This document shows positions 9,481 through 18,202 of a DNA stretch of 64,000 nt, piece by piece; the first letter of the stretch is position 1; every line of letters starts with the position of its first letter. The notes under the pieces were generated by a model. The model made no database searches and was not told the origin of the DNA. It saw only the letters and a list, made by a program, of their open reading frames with translations. The DNA is from Streptomyces sp. NL15-2K (GTDB lineage Bacteria; Actinomycetota; Actinomycetes; Streptomycetales; Streptomycetaceae): the NCBI RefSeq assembly GCF_030551255.1, contig NZ_CP130630.1, positions 7,979,501 to 8,043,500 on the forward strand. Reading direction: 5' to 3'. Both the position numbers and the translations under genes were made by a program.

Positions 9481-9757
9481 ACCCGAGAGCATCATCGAGC
9501 GCGACAGTCTCAGAGAGACGGCGATGGTGGGCCCGGTGCTGAGTCGGCTCCTGCGGCCGGGAAGCGGTGAGCAGCAGCCGTTCTCGGGTGAGACCGCCGC
9601 TCCCGACGAACCACTGCCCGCCCGCCGCGTCACGGAAGAAACAGGATGAGCGTGGCCGGGTGGCCGTGAACAGCCCCTGTTGGCACGGCCGGTGAAACCG
9701 TTCCCGTAGCTTCGGGTCCCGTCACGGCAGTAAACGTCTGCGGAGGGAGTCGCGAGG

Positions 9758-10429
9758 GTGCGAGCCTTGCTGACAGTCATGGGTGTGAGCCGCACCTTCG
9801 GTGAGCGCGAGGCGCTGAGAGCCGTCGACCTGGAGGTCGCGGCGGGCGAGTGCGTGGCTCTGCTCGGCCCCAACGGCTCGGGGAAGTCGACTTTGTTGCG
9901 CATCGTCTGCGGCCGGGACCGCCCCACCACCGGCGAGGTCGAGTTCGACGGCGAGTCGATGACCGAGGACGATGTGCGGGTACGCGCCCGCGTGGCGGTC
10001 GTCGGTGACGCCCTCGGCTGCTACCCCGACCTGACGGTACGGCAGCACCTCGAACTCGTCGCCGTGGCACACGGGGTGCCCGAGGACCGGATCGACGCGC
10101 TCCTGCGCGAGCAGCGGCTGACCGGCCACGCGGATTCGCTGCCCAGCGCGCTGTCCTCCGGACAGTTCCAGGCGATGCTGCTCGCGTCGGCCCTGCTGCG
10201 CCCCCGTGACCTGCTGGTCCTCGACGAGCCGGAGCAACGGCTCGATCCCCGCGCGCGCGGTCGTCTCGCGAACCTGCTGCGGGCCGAGGGCGACAAGGGC
10301 GTGGCGGTGCTGTTCGCCACGCATCAGCCCGAGTTGGCGCGGGTCGCGCAGCGCGTGATCGCCCTGGAGGACGGGGCCGTGGTCGCGGACGGCAGCCCGG
10401 ACGAGGTCCTGACGGAGGCGGGCGCGTGA
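9758..10429 (+). CDS. ABC transporter ATP-binding protein
   Basis: A 223-residue ATPase: Walker A GPNGSGKS at residues 37-44, a signature of LSSGQ (one change from LSGGQ), Walker B LLVLDEPEQRLD and the switch His in ATHQ. The GTG at 9758 follows a strong GGAGGGAG at 9740-9747. Its stop overlaps the GTG of the permease gene (GTGA), so the two are one complex in one operon. The substrate is unknown; pairing with a large permease that lacks a binding protein indicates export or membrane-protein handling rather than import. Confidence 0.92.
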   Translation: MRALLTVMGVSRTFGEREALRAVDLEVAAGECVALLGPNGSGKSTLLRIVCGRDRPTTGEVEFDGESMTEDDVRVRARVAVVGDALGCYPDLTVRQHLELVAVAHGVPEDRIDALLREQRLTGHADSLPSALSSGQFQAMLLASALLRPRDLLVLDEPEQRLDPRARGRLANLLRAEGDKGVAVLFATHQPELARVAQRVIALEDGAVVADGSPDEVLTEAGA

Positions 10430-12117
10430 GCCGTACGGCGTTGGGGACGGGGGTCGGCGAAAGCGCGGAGGTGCGGCGAAAGGGCGGCGTCGCGGACCGG
10501 ACGGCCGAGACGACGCAATGGCTGCGGGCCCGCCGCGGCGCCGGCCGCGCCCGCCGGTTCGCCTATGTGGCGTACGTCGCCCTGGTCCTGCTGCTCGGCT
10601 GGTACGGCATGTTCGTCATCGGGCTCTTCCACGAGATCGGCCACCGCCGGCCGCTGGCGGACAGTGCCGACGCCGTCGCTCGCATGCTGCCGTCCGGTCT
10701 GGTGTTCGCGGCGCTGGCGGGGTTCTTCCTCACGGTGCGCGACGCGTTGTGGCGCGGGCCGGTGATCCTGCCGCGGCCCGACGTCGACTGGCTGCTCGCG
10801 CTGCCCGTCCGACGCCGTCCGGTGCTGCTGCCCTGGTTCGCCCTGTCCGCGGGAATCTGGGCGCTCGCCGCACTGCTGCTGGGCTTCGTCGGCGTGCTGC
10901 TCATCGCGGCGGCCGACCTCGGCCGGATCGGCCTTCTGGCCCCGGCCTGCCTGGGCCCCGCGGTCTGCCTGGCCCTGCTGGCCGTGGTCGGGGCGGCCGT
11001 GGTGGAACGGTCCCGAAAGGCCGCCGACCGGCTCCATCGGGCCACCCCGGTCCTGCTGCTCGCCGTCCTGCTCAGCGCCGTACAGGCGGTGGCCGCGGCG
11101 CAGGGGTACCGCTCGAAGGTGCTGGAGACGGTCGAACTGTGGTCCGGTCCGTGGGGCTGGGCGGCGCAACCCGTCCTCGCCGCCGCGGGCCGGTCCGCCC
11201 CCCTGTGGCCGGCGGCGCTCGCCCTGCTGGTGGCGGCCACGGCGGCCGCCCTGGTGTACGCCGGGAAGGTCGTCGACGAAGTGCCCGTCGCGGTGCTGCG
11301 GTCGCGGGCCCGGGCGTCGGGCGGGGTGCTGGCCGGCATCCTCGCCGTGGACATGCGCTCGGTCCGGCTCTCCATGACCGGCGGCCAGGAGGTCCGCAGC
11401 CGCGGCCGTGTCGAACGGTGGGCCGCCCGGCTGTCCCCGCCGCGCTCGCCCGGTCTGCTGGTCGCCTGGCGCGACGCGATGGGCCTGATCATGGCGCCCA
11501 GGCGGCCCGGCCTCATGGCCCTGCTGCTCGTGCCGGCCGGCGCGGCCGCCGGTGCGGCCGCCGGGACCCGGGGCGGGACGGCGTACCTCACGGCGGCACT
11601 GGCCACGCTGTTCGGCTACTTCGCCGCCTCACAGTTGCTGGAGCCGGCAAGGCTGGACGCCGACGACGTACGGCGCACGGCATGGTCGCCCCGGCCTTAC
11701 GAGCGCCTCGCGCTCGAACACGCACTCGTGCCGACGCTTGTGCTGGTCGTCACCGGATGCCTGCTCGCCGTACCGGTCGCGCTGTCGGCCCACACCACGG
11801 CACCTCTGGTCGTGCTGGCCGCCGCACCGGTGCTGGTCGCCGCGGGGCTGCTGAGCGCGTACCGGTCGCCTGTGCCCGTGTGGGTGTTGTACGGCGGTCC
11901 CGTGCTCGGCGACGCCGGCCCGATCCTGGCGATGCTGTGGTACGCCGTCGGCCCGATGGTCGGGGTCGCGGGACTCACCGTCCTGCTCGCCGCGCCTTTC
12001 CCGGCCGGCATCCCGCAGGCGGCAGATCCACTGGGCCGCCTGGCCGCGTGCTGGGTCCTCGCCCTGCTGATGTTCCGCTGGGTGCTGGGGCGCGCACGCA
12101 AGCGGGTGCGGCCATAG
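10426..12117 (+). CDS. Multi-span ABC permease partner (DUF6297-like)
   Basis: A 563-residue protein with about twelve hydrophobic segments beginning near residue 45 and running in pairs to the C-terminus. It matches the large actinobacterial membrane proteins I know as DUF6297, which accompany an ABC ATPase. It starts at the GTG at 10426, overlapping the ATPase stop by 4 bp. The first 40 residues are hydrophilic and Arg-rich. The family name is from memory; the role as transmembrane partner of the upstream ATPase is well supported by the coupling. Confidence 0.8.
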   Translation: MSRTALGTGVGESAEVRRKGGVADRTAETTQWLRARRGAGRARRFAYVAYVALVLLLGWYGMFVIGLFHEIGHRRPLADSADAVARMLPSGLVFAALAGFFLTVRDALWRGPVILPRPDVDWLLALPVRRRPVLLPWFALSAGIWALAALLLGFVGVLLIAAADLGRIGLLAPACLGPAVCLALLAVVGAAVVERSRKAADRLHRATPVLLLAVLLSAVQAVAAAQGYRSKVLETVELWSGPWGWAAQPVLAAAGRSAPLWPAALALLVAATAAALVYAGKVVDEVPVAVLRSRARASGGVLAGILAVDMRSVRLSMTGGQEVRSRGRVERWAARLSPPRSPGLLVAWRDAMGLIMAPRRPGLMALLLVPAGAAAGAAAGTRGGTAYLTAALATLFGYFAASQLLEPARLDADDVRRTAWSPRPYERLALEHALVPTLVLVVTGCLLAVPVALSAHTTAPLVVLAAAPVLVAAGLLSAYRSPVPVWVLYGGPVLGDAGPILAMLWYAVGPMVGVAGLTVLLAAPFPAGIPQAADPLGRLAACWVLALLMFRWVLGRARKRVRP

Positions 12118-12221
12118 CCAGGAGCACGGCGATCTGCGGCGCTGCGGCTCGCTTTTGAAGCGCTCCGTTCCGCCATCGAGAAGGACCGAATCGCTGGGGC
12201 TGACTACGAGCCGTTTTTTGT

Positions 12222-12246
12222 GCGTCCCCGGCAGGACTCGACCTGT
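12222..12246 (-). other. Possible tRNA 3'-end relic (att-like)
   Basis: Plus-strand GTCCCCGGCAGGACTCGACC resembles the reverse complement of a tRNA acceptor/T-arm end, but lacks one A of the invariant T-loop and no cloverleaf follows. It stands at the edge of the remnant belt, so it could be a decayed integration site. Weak evidence. Confidence 0.2.
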
Positions 12247-12249
12247 TGG

Positions 12250-12578
12250 CTGAGTCACCCGCCGAGAAGACAGTACCGGCCAGGGCTGCGGCGACGCGCT
12301 CGATCGTCCCGCATCGTGTCGAGGGCGTCGACGTGCGGTGGTCACGCCGGACTACCAGCGGATCTTGTCGGTGCTGGCCGGCCAGAGGCCGGCAGCGGGA
12401 TGTGGGCGAAGCAGATCGTGCTCGCCCTGGCCGAGATGGCGATTCGATTCCGGCTCAGGTGGAGGGAGTGCGCTCGCGGCTGAAGCGGCTGAAGCGGTTG
12501 GCCGGGCGGGGCTGGGCCACCGAAATCCAGCCGGGACTGCTCACCGTCTACCCGGAGCCGGCGCCGGTGGACGCGTGA
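12250..12578 (+). pseudogene. Frameshifted remnant of a small HTH-like gene
   Basis: Three plus-strand frames carry successive parts of one plausible product: TPDYQRILSVLAGQ (from 12341), GMWAKQIVLALAEMA (about 12400-12443) and IPAQVEGVRSRLKRLKRLAG followed by ATEIQPGLLTVYPEP up to a stop at 12578. Joined, they read like the winged-helix end of a Streptomyces IS-associated hypothetical protein. At least two frameshifts are needed, so it is dead. I cannot name the family precisely. Confidence 0.5.
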
Positions 12579-12611
12579 GGAAGCCCGGCGCCGCCCGGCC
12601 AGGCGGGCGCT

Positions 12612-12800
12612 CATCAGCGTGTCCTCGTCGGCCTGCACCAGCTGGGCGATCACTGGCACCCGGTTCCCGCCGGCCGAGGCCAGCAACATCATCGCCCGCC
12701 GGTAGCGCACCGAACTGGTGCTGCCCCGGCGCACGATCTGCTGCAGCTTCTGCCCCTCCTGGTCGGTCAGTCTGCGCACACGGACAGGCTCAGCCACCGC
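12612..12800 (-). pseudogene. IS630-family transposase N-terminal fragment
   Basis: The minus strand encodes VAEPVRVRRLTDQEGQKL, then SSVRYRRAMMLLASAGG and VIAQLVQADEDT, the first 60 or so residues of an IS630-type transposase (HTH part). Homology stops near 12612 and runs into the antisense of the HTH remnant. The DDE catalytic domain is absent. Confidence 0.78.
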
Positions 12801-12867
12801 ACCTCCAGCAGTTGGATCGGACGTCGCCGCACATCCAATCGCCACGCCACCAACCCGGCGAACCTTG

Positions 12868-13026
12868 AGTGGTCTGGCGGGTCTGGTGATGGCGTTCGGC
12901 AGTCTGAGTGGTCTGGCGGGTCTGGTGATGCCGTTCGGCAGTCTGAGTTGTCTGGCGGAATCTGACGACGCCGTTCGGCAATCTCAGCTGTCCGGGGGGA
13001 TCTGACGACGCCGGTCAGGCGATCTC
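12868..13026. repeat. Tandem array of 39-41 bp units
   Basis: Four head-to-tail copies begin GAGTGGTCTGGCGGG or a variant (starts 12868, 12907, 12946, 12986). The first two are nearly identical and later copies diverge. The next partial unit runs into CAGCCCGTCCGGCGTTTGAGG, a motif common in Streptomyces intergenic regions. Confidence 0.85.
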
Positions 13027-13100
13027 AGCCCGTCCGGCGTTTGAGGACGAGGCCCTTCGGGCCGAAAGCGGGGGTCTGGGGGCGCAGCCCCCGGGGACGG
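13027..13100. repeat. Streptomyces extragenic palindromic element
   Basis: CCCGTCCGGCGTTTGAGGAC is followed by GCCCTTCGGGC and GGGGGCGCAGCCCCC, two short hairpins. I recognise this block from many Streptomyces intergenic spaces. It lies downstream of the PepSY gene (minus strand) and could end its transcript. Confidence 0.65.
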
Positions 13101-13183
13101 GAAGGGTAGGGGCGGAGGGGGCGAGCCACCCGAGGCCCGCCCCCACTCACCCGCACCGGCCCCGTACAGCACCGCACGGCACG

Positions 13184-13870
13184 TCAGTCGTCGTCGCCAC
13201 CGTCGTTGTCGTCGGCCACGTCGTCACCCGCGCGGTCCGCCCGGTCCGCCGTGACCTTCCCGCTGTTCAGGTCGACCCGCCAGTCCTGCTCGGCCTTGCC
13301 GGAGGCGTGGGTCTCCACCTCCCAGCCCTTCGAGGTGCCGTCCTCGTCCAGGTCCACCGACGTCACCGTGCCCTTACCGGTCACGGCCTTCGCGGCCTCC
13401 GCCGCCGTCACGGAGGTGCCGTTCAGCGCGGCCCGCACCTCGGCGGTGTCGTCCTCGCGGTCGGTGTGGGAACCGAGCACCTTGCCGGTGCCGGGGTCGA
13501 CCCGAACGCTGTGCCAGGTGTCGCCGCCGCGGAGCACGTCGACCTTCCACACGACCGACCCGGCGTCGGCCCCGTCGGCCCCGCCGTCTTCGCCGTCTTC
13601 GCCGTCCAGTTCGACGGTGACGGCGGTACCCGGGTCGTGCCGCAGCGCGGAGGCGATGGCGTCGGCAGCTGTCACCTCCACGGACCCGGCCTTCCCGGCG
13701 TCGTCGTCACGGGCCCCGTCGTCGTCCCGCGCGTCGTCCCCCGTGACCCGCACGTCCGCCGCCTGCCGCGCCGACCCCTCGCCGTCCCCGGACACCGCGA
13801 GAGCCGTGGCCGTACCGCCCCCGATCAGAGCGGCGGCCGTAACGGCGGCGATCACGATGTTGCGCTTCAT
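13184..13870 (-). CDS. Secreted PepSY-domain protein
   Basis: A 228-residue protein starting at the ATG at 13870 with GGAGGAAT just upstream. Residues 1-26 (MKRNIVIAAVTAAALIGGG...) form a signal peptide. An acidic Asp/Gly linker follows, then two PepSY-like repeats (DAIASALRHDPGTAVTVEL ... WKVDVLRGG and AAKAVTGKGTVTSVDLDED ... WRVDLNSGKV), and a strongly acidic tail. PepSY domains are extracytoplasmic and often sit beside sensor kinases. Here it is divergent from a response regulator-kinase pair across 140 bp, so it is probably their target or a modulator of the kinase (inference). Confidence 0.87.
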   Translation of the reverse strand: MKRNIVIAAVTAAALIGGGTATALAVSGDGEGSARQAADVRVTGDDARDDDGARDDDAGKAGSVEVTAADAIASALRHDPGTAVTVELDGEDGEDGGADGADAGSVVWKVDVLRGGDTWHSVRVDPGTGKVLGSHTDREDDTAEVRAALNGTSVTAAEAAKAVTGKGTVTSVDLDEDGTSKGWEVETHASGKAEQDWRVDLNSGKVTADRADRAGDDVADDNDGGDDD

Positions 13871-13960
13871 GCGGATTCCTCCAGATTCGTTCAGCTTCGT
13901 TGCGCTGTGTGTCGTTTCGCTTTCGACATCACCAACATCGCCGACCGACGCTGAGAGGAA

Positions 13961-13987
13961 CCTGAAGCCCCCTGAAGGGATCTTCAG
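13961..13987. promoter_or_regulatory. Candidate OmpR-type response-regulator binding site
   Basis: CCTGAAG occurs twice with a 10 bp period (13961-13967, 13971-13977) and is followed by an inverted copy, CTTCAG (13982-13987). Tandem half-sites one helical turn apart are typical of OmpR/PhoB regulators. It lies 24 bp before the response regulator start, in the gap shared with the PepSY gene. Confidence 0.5.
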
Positions 13988-14010
13988 CTTCACTTTGCGA
14001 ACCTTTAAGC

Positions 14011-14682
14011 ATGCGCCTGTTGATCGTCGAGGACGAGAAGCGGCTGGCCCTGTCGCTCGCCAAGGGTCTGACCGCCGAGGGGTACGCCGTGGACGTCGTC
14101 CACGACGGCCGGGAGGGGCTGCACCGGGCCACCGAGGGGACGTACGACCTCGTGATCCTCGACATCATGCTGCCCGGCCTCAACGGCTACCGGGTCTGCG
14201 CCGCCCTCCGCGCCGCCGGGCACGAGGTGCCGATCCTGATGCTCACCGCCAAGGACGGCGAGTACGACGAGGCGGAGGGCCTGGACACGGGCGCCGACGA
14301 CTACCTCACCAAGCCGTTCTCGTACGTCGTCCTCGTCGCGCGGATCAAGGCGTTGCTGCGCCGCCGCGGCCAGGGCGCCGGGGCCTCGCCCGTGCACGTC
14401 CTCGGCGACCTCAAGGTCGACACCGCCGCCCACCGCGTCTTCCTGGACGAGGACGAGGTCACCTTGACCGCCAAGGAGTTCGCCGTCCTGGAACAGCTCG
14501 TGGTGCGGGCCGGCGAGGTGGTGTCCAAGGCCCAGATCCTGGAGCACGTCTGGGACTTCGCGTACGACGGCGACCCGAACATCGTCGAGGTGTACATCAG
14601 CACCCTCAGGCGCAAGCTGCGCGCCGGGCTCATCCGGACGGTCCGCGGCGCCGGTTACCGGCTGGAGGCGGCACAGCCATGA
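14011..14682 (+). CDS. OmpR/PhoB-type response regulator
   Basis: A 223-residue two-domain protein. The receiver domain has the acidic pair in VEDE, phosphoacceptor Asp51 in LVILDIMLPG, the conserved Thr in MLTAKD and Lys101 in LTKPF. A winged-helix domain follows from about residue 130 (LTAKEFAVLEQL, ending RTVRGAGYRLE). The ATG at 14011 is the natural start. It overlaps the kinase gene (ATGA). With the divergent PepSY gene this resembles cell-envelope-sensing systems; the signal is unknown. Confidence 0.93.
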   Translation: MRLLIVEDEKRLALSLAKGLTAEGYAVDVVHDGREGLHRATEGTYDLVILDIMLPGLNGYRVCAALRAAGHEVPILMLTAKDGEYDEAEGLDTGADDYLTKPFSYVVLVARIKALLRRRGQGAGASPVHVLGDLKVDTAAHRVFLDEDEVTLTAKEFAVLEQLVVRAGEVVSKAQILEHVWDFAYDGDPNIVEVYISTLRRKLRAGLIRTVRGAGYRLEAAQP

Positions 14683-16160
14683 GACGCCTGTTCGGCTCCG
14701 TACGGTCCCGGGCGACCCTGGCCGCCACGCTCGTCGTCGCCGTGGCGCTGGTCGCCGCCGGGGCCGCCGTGCTGCTGTCGCTGCGCTCCAACCTGATCGG
14801 CGAGGCCGCGACCGATGCGGAGCGCTCCGCGCGGACGGTCGCTTCCAGCCTGGCCCTGGGGAAGCGGTACGACCAGTTGTCCCTGGACGAGGAGGACGAG
14901 CCGGTCCAGGTCGTCGACGAGAACCGGACGCTGGTCGCGGCCAGCGAGGACCTGCAGCGGATCAGCGGCACGGACACCGACGCGGTGAAGCCGCAGGTGC
15001 GGCCGACCACCCCCGCGGGCGGCGAGGAGGGCGAGGACTCCGACGGGGCGAAGGACGACGGGGCGAAGGACGACGGGGCGAAGGACGACGGGGACGACGA
15101 CGAGTCCTCCCTCCATCCGGGCGAGATCGCCGAGAAGACCACCTACACCAACGGTTCCGCGACGATCGACGGCGAGACCGCCGACTACCGCTTCGCCGCC
15201 GTGAAGGTCGAGGTCGAGGGCAAGGGCCTGCTGATCGTGTACGCCGGCGCCCCCCTCTCCGCCGAGAAGAGCGCCGTCAACACGGCGCTGACCGTCATGC
15301 TGATCGGCTTCCCGCTGCTGCTCACCGTGGTCGCGGGGGTGACCTGGCTGGTCACCCGGCGTGCCCTGCGCCCGGTCGAGGGCATCCGCGGCGAGATGGC
15401 CGCGATCACCGCCTCCGAGGACCTCGCCCGCCGGGTGCCGGTGCCGGACACGCACGACGAGGTGGCCCGCCTCGCCCGCACCACGAACGAGACACTGGCC
15501 GCCCTGGAGAGCTCCGTTGAGCGGCAGCGCCGGTTCGTCGCCGACGCCTCGCACGAACTGCGCAGCCCGATCGCGTCCTTGCGTACCCAGCTGGAGGTGG
15601 GCGCCGCCCATCCCGAGCTGCTGGACGTGGAAGGCGCGGTCGAGGACACCGTACGACTGCAGCGTCTCGCCGCCGATCTGCTGCTGCTGGCCCGGCTGGA
15701 CGCGGGGGAGCGGCCGGCCGCCGCGACCCGGTTCGACCTCGCCGCGCTGGCGCGGGAGGAGGCCGAAGGGCGGACGGGCGTGAGCGCGCAGGCGCCGGAA
15801 GCCGTGCATGTGGCCGGATCGCGGGGGCAGGTGCAGCGGTTGCTCGTCAATCTGCTGGACAACGCACAGCGGCACGCGCGTTCGGCTGTCCGGGTGAGTG
15901 TGCGGCGCGAGGGGGAGTGGGCGGTGGCCCAAGTCGCCGACGACGGGGACGGCGTGCCGGAGGGCGACCGGGAGCGGATCTTCGAGCGGTTCGTACGGCT
16001 CGACGAGGCCCGCAGTCGTGACGACGGCGGCGCCGGGCTCGGACTCGCCATCGCCAGGGACGTCGCCGCACGGCACGGCGGCACGCTCACGGTCCGCGAC
16101 GCGTCGGCAGGCGGAGCCCTGTTCGAACTCCGCCTGCCGCTCCCCCGATCAGATCGCTAG
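14679..16160 (+). CDS. Membrane sensor histidine kinase with acidic sensor insert
   Basis: A 493-residue protein. The first membrane span is at about 13-36, an extracytoplasmic sensor at 37-200, the second span at about 202-226, then HAMP, HisKA with His292 in ADASHELRSP, and HATPase (NLLDNAQRHA, DDGDGVPEGD, GAGLGLAIARD). Within the sensor, residues 116-142 are very acidic and contain the pentad GAKDD three times, encoded by a 15 bp tandem repeat. Such an insert could bind cations or cationic peptides, and echoes the Asp-rich PepSY protein (inference). The final codon overlaps the convergent MarR gene at a CTAG. Confidence 0.92.
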   Translation: MRRLFGSVRSRATLAATLVVAVALVAAGAAVLLSLRSNLIGEAATDAERSARTVASSLALGKRYDQLSLDEEDEPVQVVDENRTLVAASEDLQRISGTDTDAVKPQVRPTTPAGGEEGEDSDGAKDDGAKDDGAKDDGDDDESSLHPGEIAEKTTYTNGSATIDGETADYRFAAVKVEVEGKGLLIVYAGAPLSAEKSAVNTALTVMLIGFPLLLTVVAGVTWLVTRRALRPVEGIRGEMAAITASEDLARRVPVPDTHDEVARLARTTNETLAALESSVERQRRFVADASHELRSPIASLRTQLEVGAAHPELLDVEGAVEDTVRLQRLAADLLLLARLDAGERPAAATRFDLAALAREEAEGRTGVSAQAPEAVHVAGSRGQVQRLLVNLLDNAQRHARSAVRVSVRREGEWAVAQVADDGDGVPEGDRERIFERFVRLDEARSRDDGGAGLGLAIARDVAARHGGTLTVRDASAGGALFELRLPLPRSDR

Positions 16161-16633
16161 GGACGTCCCCGCTGCCCGCGAAGATGCTCCGCGATGGGCT
16201 TCAGGGCCTTGTCGAGTTCCAACAGGGCCTCGGGGGACAGCAGGTCGATGAAGTGCCTCCGCACAGACGCCACATGATGGGGCGCGACCTTCTTCATCGT
16301 CTCCATGCCGTGTTCGGTGAGGACCGCGTACAGACCTCGGCGGTCCGACTCGCAGTTCTCGCGCCGCACCAGGTCCGCGTTCTCCATGCGCGTGATCTGG
16401 TGGGAGAGGCGGCTCTTGGACTGGAGGGTGGCGGATGCGAGGTCGCTCATCCGCATCCGTACGCCCTCCGACTCGGAGAGATTCACCAGGATCTCGTAGT
16501 CGTTCATTGTCAGGCCGAACGGCTGCAGGTCCTTTTCGAGCTGGTACGTCAACAGCCTGTTGACCTCCAGGTGGGTGCGCCAGGCGCACTGCTCCGCATC
16601 GGTCAGCCAGCGCGTGGCCGTCTCGGTCTCCAT
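16157..16633 (-). CDS. MarR-family transcriptional regulator
   Basis: A 158-residue winged-helix regulator: MNDYEILVNLSESEGVRMRM, then LASATLQSKSRLSHQITRME as the recognition region and the wing CESDRRGLYAVLTEHG. Its tail overlaps the kinase stop by four bases. A dyad ACCT-AAA-AGGT at 16645-16655 lies 12 bp upstream of its ATG and is a reasonable autoregulatory site. The ligand and targets are unknown. Confidence 0.92.
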   Translation of the reverse strand: METETATRWLTDAEQCAWRTHLEVNRLLTYQLEKDLQPFGLTMNDYEILVNLSESEGVRMRMSDLASATLQSKSRLSHQITRMENADLVRRENCESDRRGLYAVLTEHGMETMKKVAPHHVASVRRHFIDLLSPEALLELDKALKPIAEHLRGQRGRP

Positions 16634-16644
16634 GAATGAAGTCT

Positions 16645-16655
16645 ACCTAAAAGGT
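16645..16655. promoter_or_regulatory. Candidate MarR operator
   Basis: ACCTAAAAGGT is an inverted repeat with 4 bp arms directly upstream of the MarR start codon. It is short, so the call rests on position and family habit. Confidence 0.35.
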
Positions 16656-16729
16656 TGAAAGGCGAACTAGTGAGGGTTGTCGTGACGTCGGCGCGCACAC
16701 GTTCGACGTCACACTCCGCAGACTACCGC

Positions 16730-17554
16730 TCACAGCCCGAAGCGACGCTGGAGGTCTCCCAGCTGTCCGGGAAGGCGCGGTGCACCGGCCTGCTGTGAGT
16801 GGCCTGCGGGGGCACCGCCCCCACCGGGCACCCCGGCCTCGTGCGGAACCGCCCCCGTGGCCTGCTCGGCCATGAGGACCTCGGACGACTGGAGCAGGAC
16901 CGTACCGGCTCCCACGAACTCGAACTGATGCTCCTCGCCGGAGGCCCCGCCGAGGCCCGTCATCGCACGTAGACCGCCCATGAGGCCGGTCATGTAGCCG
17001 TGGTCGTAGTGATGGCACGGCGAGGGGCAGTCGGCCCAGCCGACCAGGGCCTGCGGGTCCACCCGGATCGGGGGTTCCATGAACACCACCGGACCGTTGG
17101 AGGCGGCCACGAACTTTCCGGTTCCGATGAGTGTCAGAAAACCCGGCACGATCGACTGCTTGAGAGCGAGACTTGGCTGAAAAGCGAGCAAGTTGCCCGA
17201 GCGAATGGTCAGATTGCCGTCTTCGAGGTCGTACGAGTTCACGTCGAAGGCCCGGTCGGCGAGGAGCATCTTGCCCGAGCCCTCCGCCACGACCCAGTCA
17301 CTGGCGTGCAGAGGCGAATGGAAGGACGTACGCACCAGGCGGTCCAGCCGGCCGTGCCCGATGCCGTTGAACTCCATCGAGCCGTAGTAGGCGATCATCT
17401 TCCCCTTCTGCAGGAACCACTGGCTCCCCTTGAGCTCCACGCAGAAGGTGTAGTTGTTGACGTTGTCGTCGGACGGCAGCGTCATCGGGTCGAAGACCGC
17501 CGGGCCGCCAGGTCCGCCGGTGCCGCCGGGGGTTCCGTAGGGAAGGGTGCTCAC
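16730..17554 (-). CDS. AIM24-family protein (third of three)
   Basis: A 274-residue protein starting at the GTG at 17554, which overlaps the stop of the preceding AIM24 gene (GTGA). The core (MIAYYGSMEFNG, VVAEGSGKMLLAD, LLAFQPSL, FVAASNGPVVFM) matches AIM24, a beta-sheet-rich family named for a mitochondrial inner-membrane biogenesis factor; the bacterial role is unsettled. It differs from its two paralogues by a longer N-terminus and a Gly/Pro/Ala-rich tail after residue 230. The three genes form one operon read leftwards. Confidence 0.85.
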   Translation of the reverse strand: MSTLPYGTPGGTGGPGGPAVFDPMTLPSDDNVNNYTFCVELKGSQWFLQKGKMIAYYGSMEFNGIGHGRLDRLVRTSFHSPLHASDWVVAEGSGKMLLADRAFDVNSYDLEDGNLTIRSGNLLAFQPSLALKQSIVPGFLTLIGTGKFVAASNGPVVFMEPPIRVDPQALVGWADCPSPCHHYDHGYMTGLMGGLRAMTGLGGASGEEHQFEFVGAGTVLLQSSEVLMAEQATGAVPHEAGVPGGGGAPAGHSQQAGAPRLPGQLGDLQRRFGL

Positions 17555-18201
17555 AGCTTCTCCTCCGAGGCCTGGACGTACACCGCACCGCTGCCGCTGA
17601 GCTCCAGTTGGAACGCCTCTCCGGAGCCGCGGCCCACCATGTCGCGCCATCCCAGCGCGGTGGACAGCTTGTTGCGTACGTCGCCGTGGTGGGCGACGTA
17701 CGCCTGCGGGTCGACATGGACCGGGCGCTGGGGGGTGATGGGCACCTCGATGACCCCGCCGTGGGCCATGACCGCGACCGAGCCGTGCCCCCTCAGGGTG
17801 GTGGTGAACAGCCCCTGGCCGGTGACCTGGCCCCGGACCATGCCCATGACGCCGCCCTGGGAGCCCATGAACATCGTCCCCTGCTCCAGCGTGCCCTCGA
17901 AGGCGAGCAGCCGGTCCGCCTCCACGAACATGGTGTCGCCGGTGAGGTTGATGACCTGGACGTGGTGGCCGCCGTGCCCGAACAGCACGGTGCCGCTGCC
18001 CTCGACGGTCATCAGGGGCGCCGCCTCGCCCGCGACCCGGCGGCCGATCATCGACATGACCCCGCCCTGGCCGCCCTGCATGTTGGGCGTGAAGGACACC
18101 TCGCCCTTGTAGGCGAGCATCGCCCCGCGCTGACTGAACAGCCGCTGCCCGGGCATGACGGTCGCTTCGACCATCTTCGAGTTGAGCTCACGGAAGGCCA
18201 T
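17551..18201 (-). CDS. AIM24-family protein (second of three)
   Basis: A 216-residue paralogue with the same order of strands: MLAYKGEVSFTPNMQGGQGG, VEGSGTVLFGHGGHHVQV, LLAFEGTLEQGTMFM, GQGLFTTTLRGHGSVAVMAHG and a C-terminal SGSGAVYVQASE. I start it at the ATG at 18201 because GGGGGA just upstream is spaced for it and not for the ATG at 18210. One base separates it from the upstream stop at 18203. No signal peptide or membrane span is visible. Confidence 0.85.
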   Translation of the reverse strand: MAFRELNSKMVEATVMPGQRLFSQRGAMLAYKGEVSFTPNMQGGQGGVMSMIGRRVAGEAAPLMTVEGSGTVLFGHGGHHVQVINLTGDTMFVEADRLLAFEGTLEQGTMFMGSQGGVMGMVRGQVTGQGLFTTTLRGHGSVAVMAHGGVIEVPITPQRPVHVDPQAYVAHHGDVRNKLSTALGWRDMVGRGSGEAFQLELSGSGAVYVQASEEKL

Positions 18202-18202
18202 G

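Noticed and set aside
13206..16160. A 984-codon plus-strand frame joining PepSY antisense to the kinase
   Set aside because: The real kinase starts at 14679 with coupling to the response regulator. The rest is antisense or out of frame to real genes.
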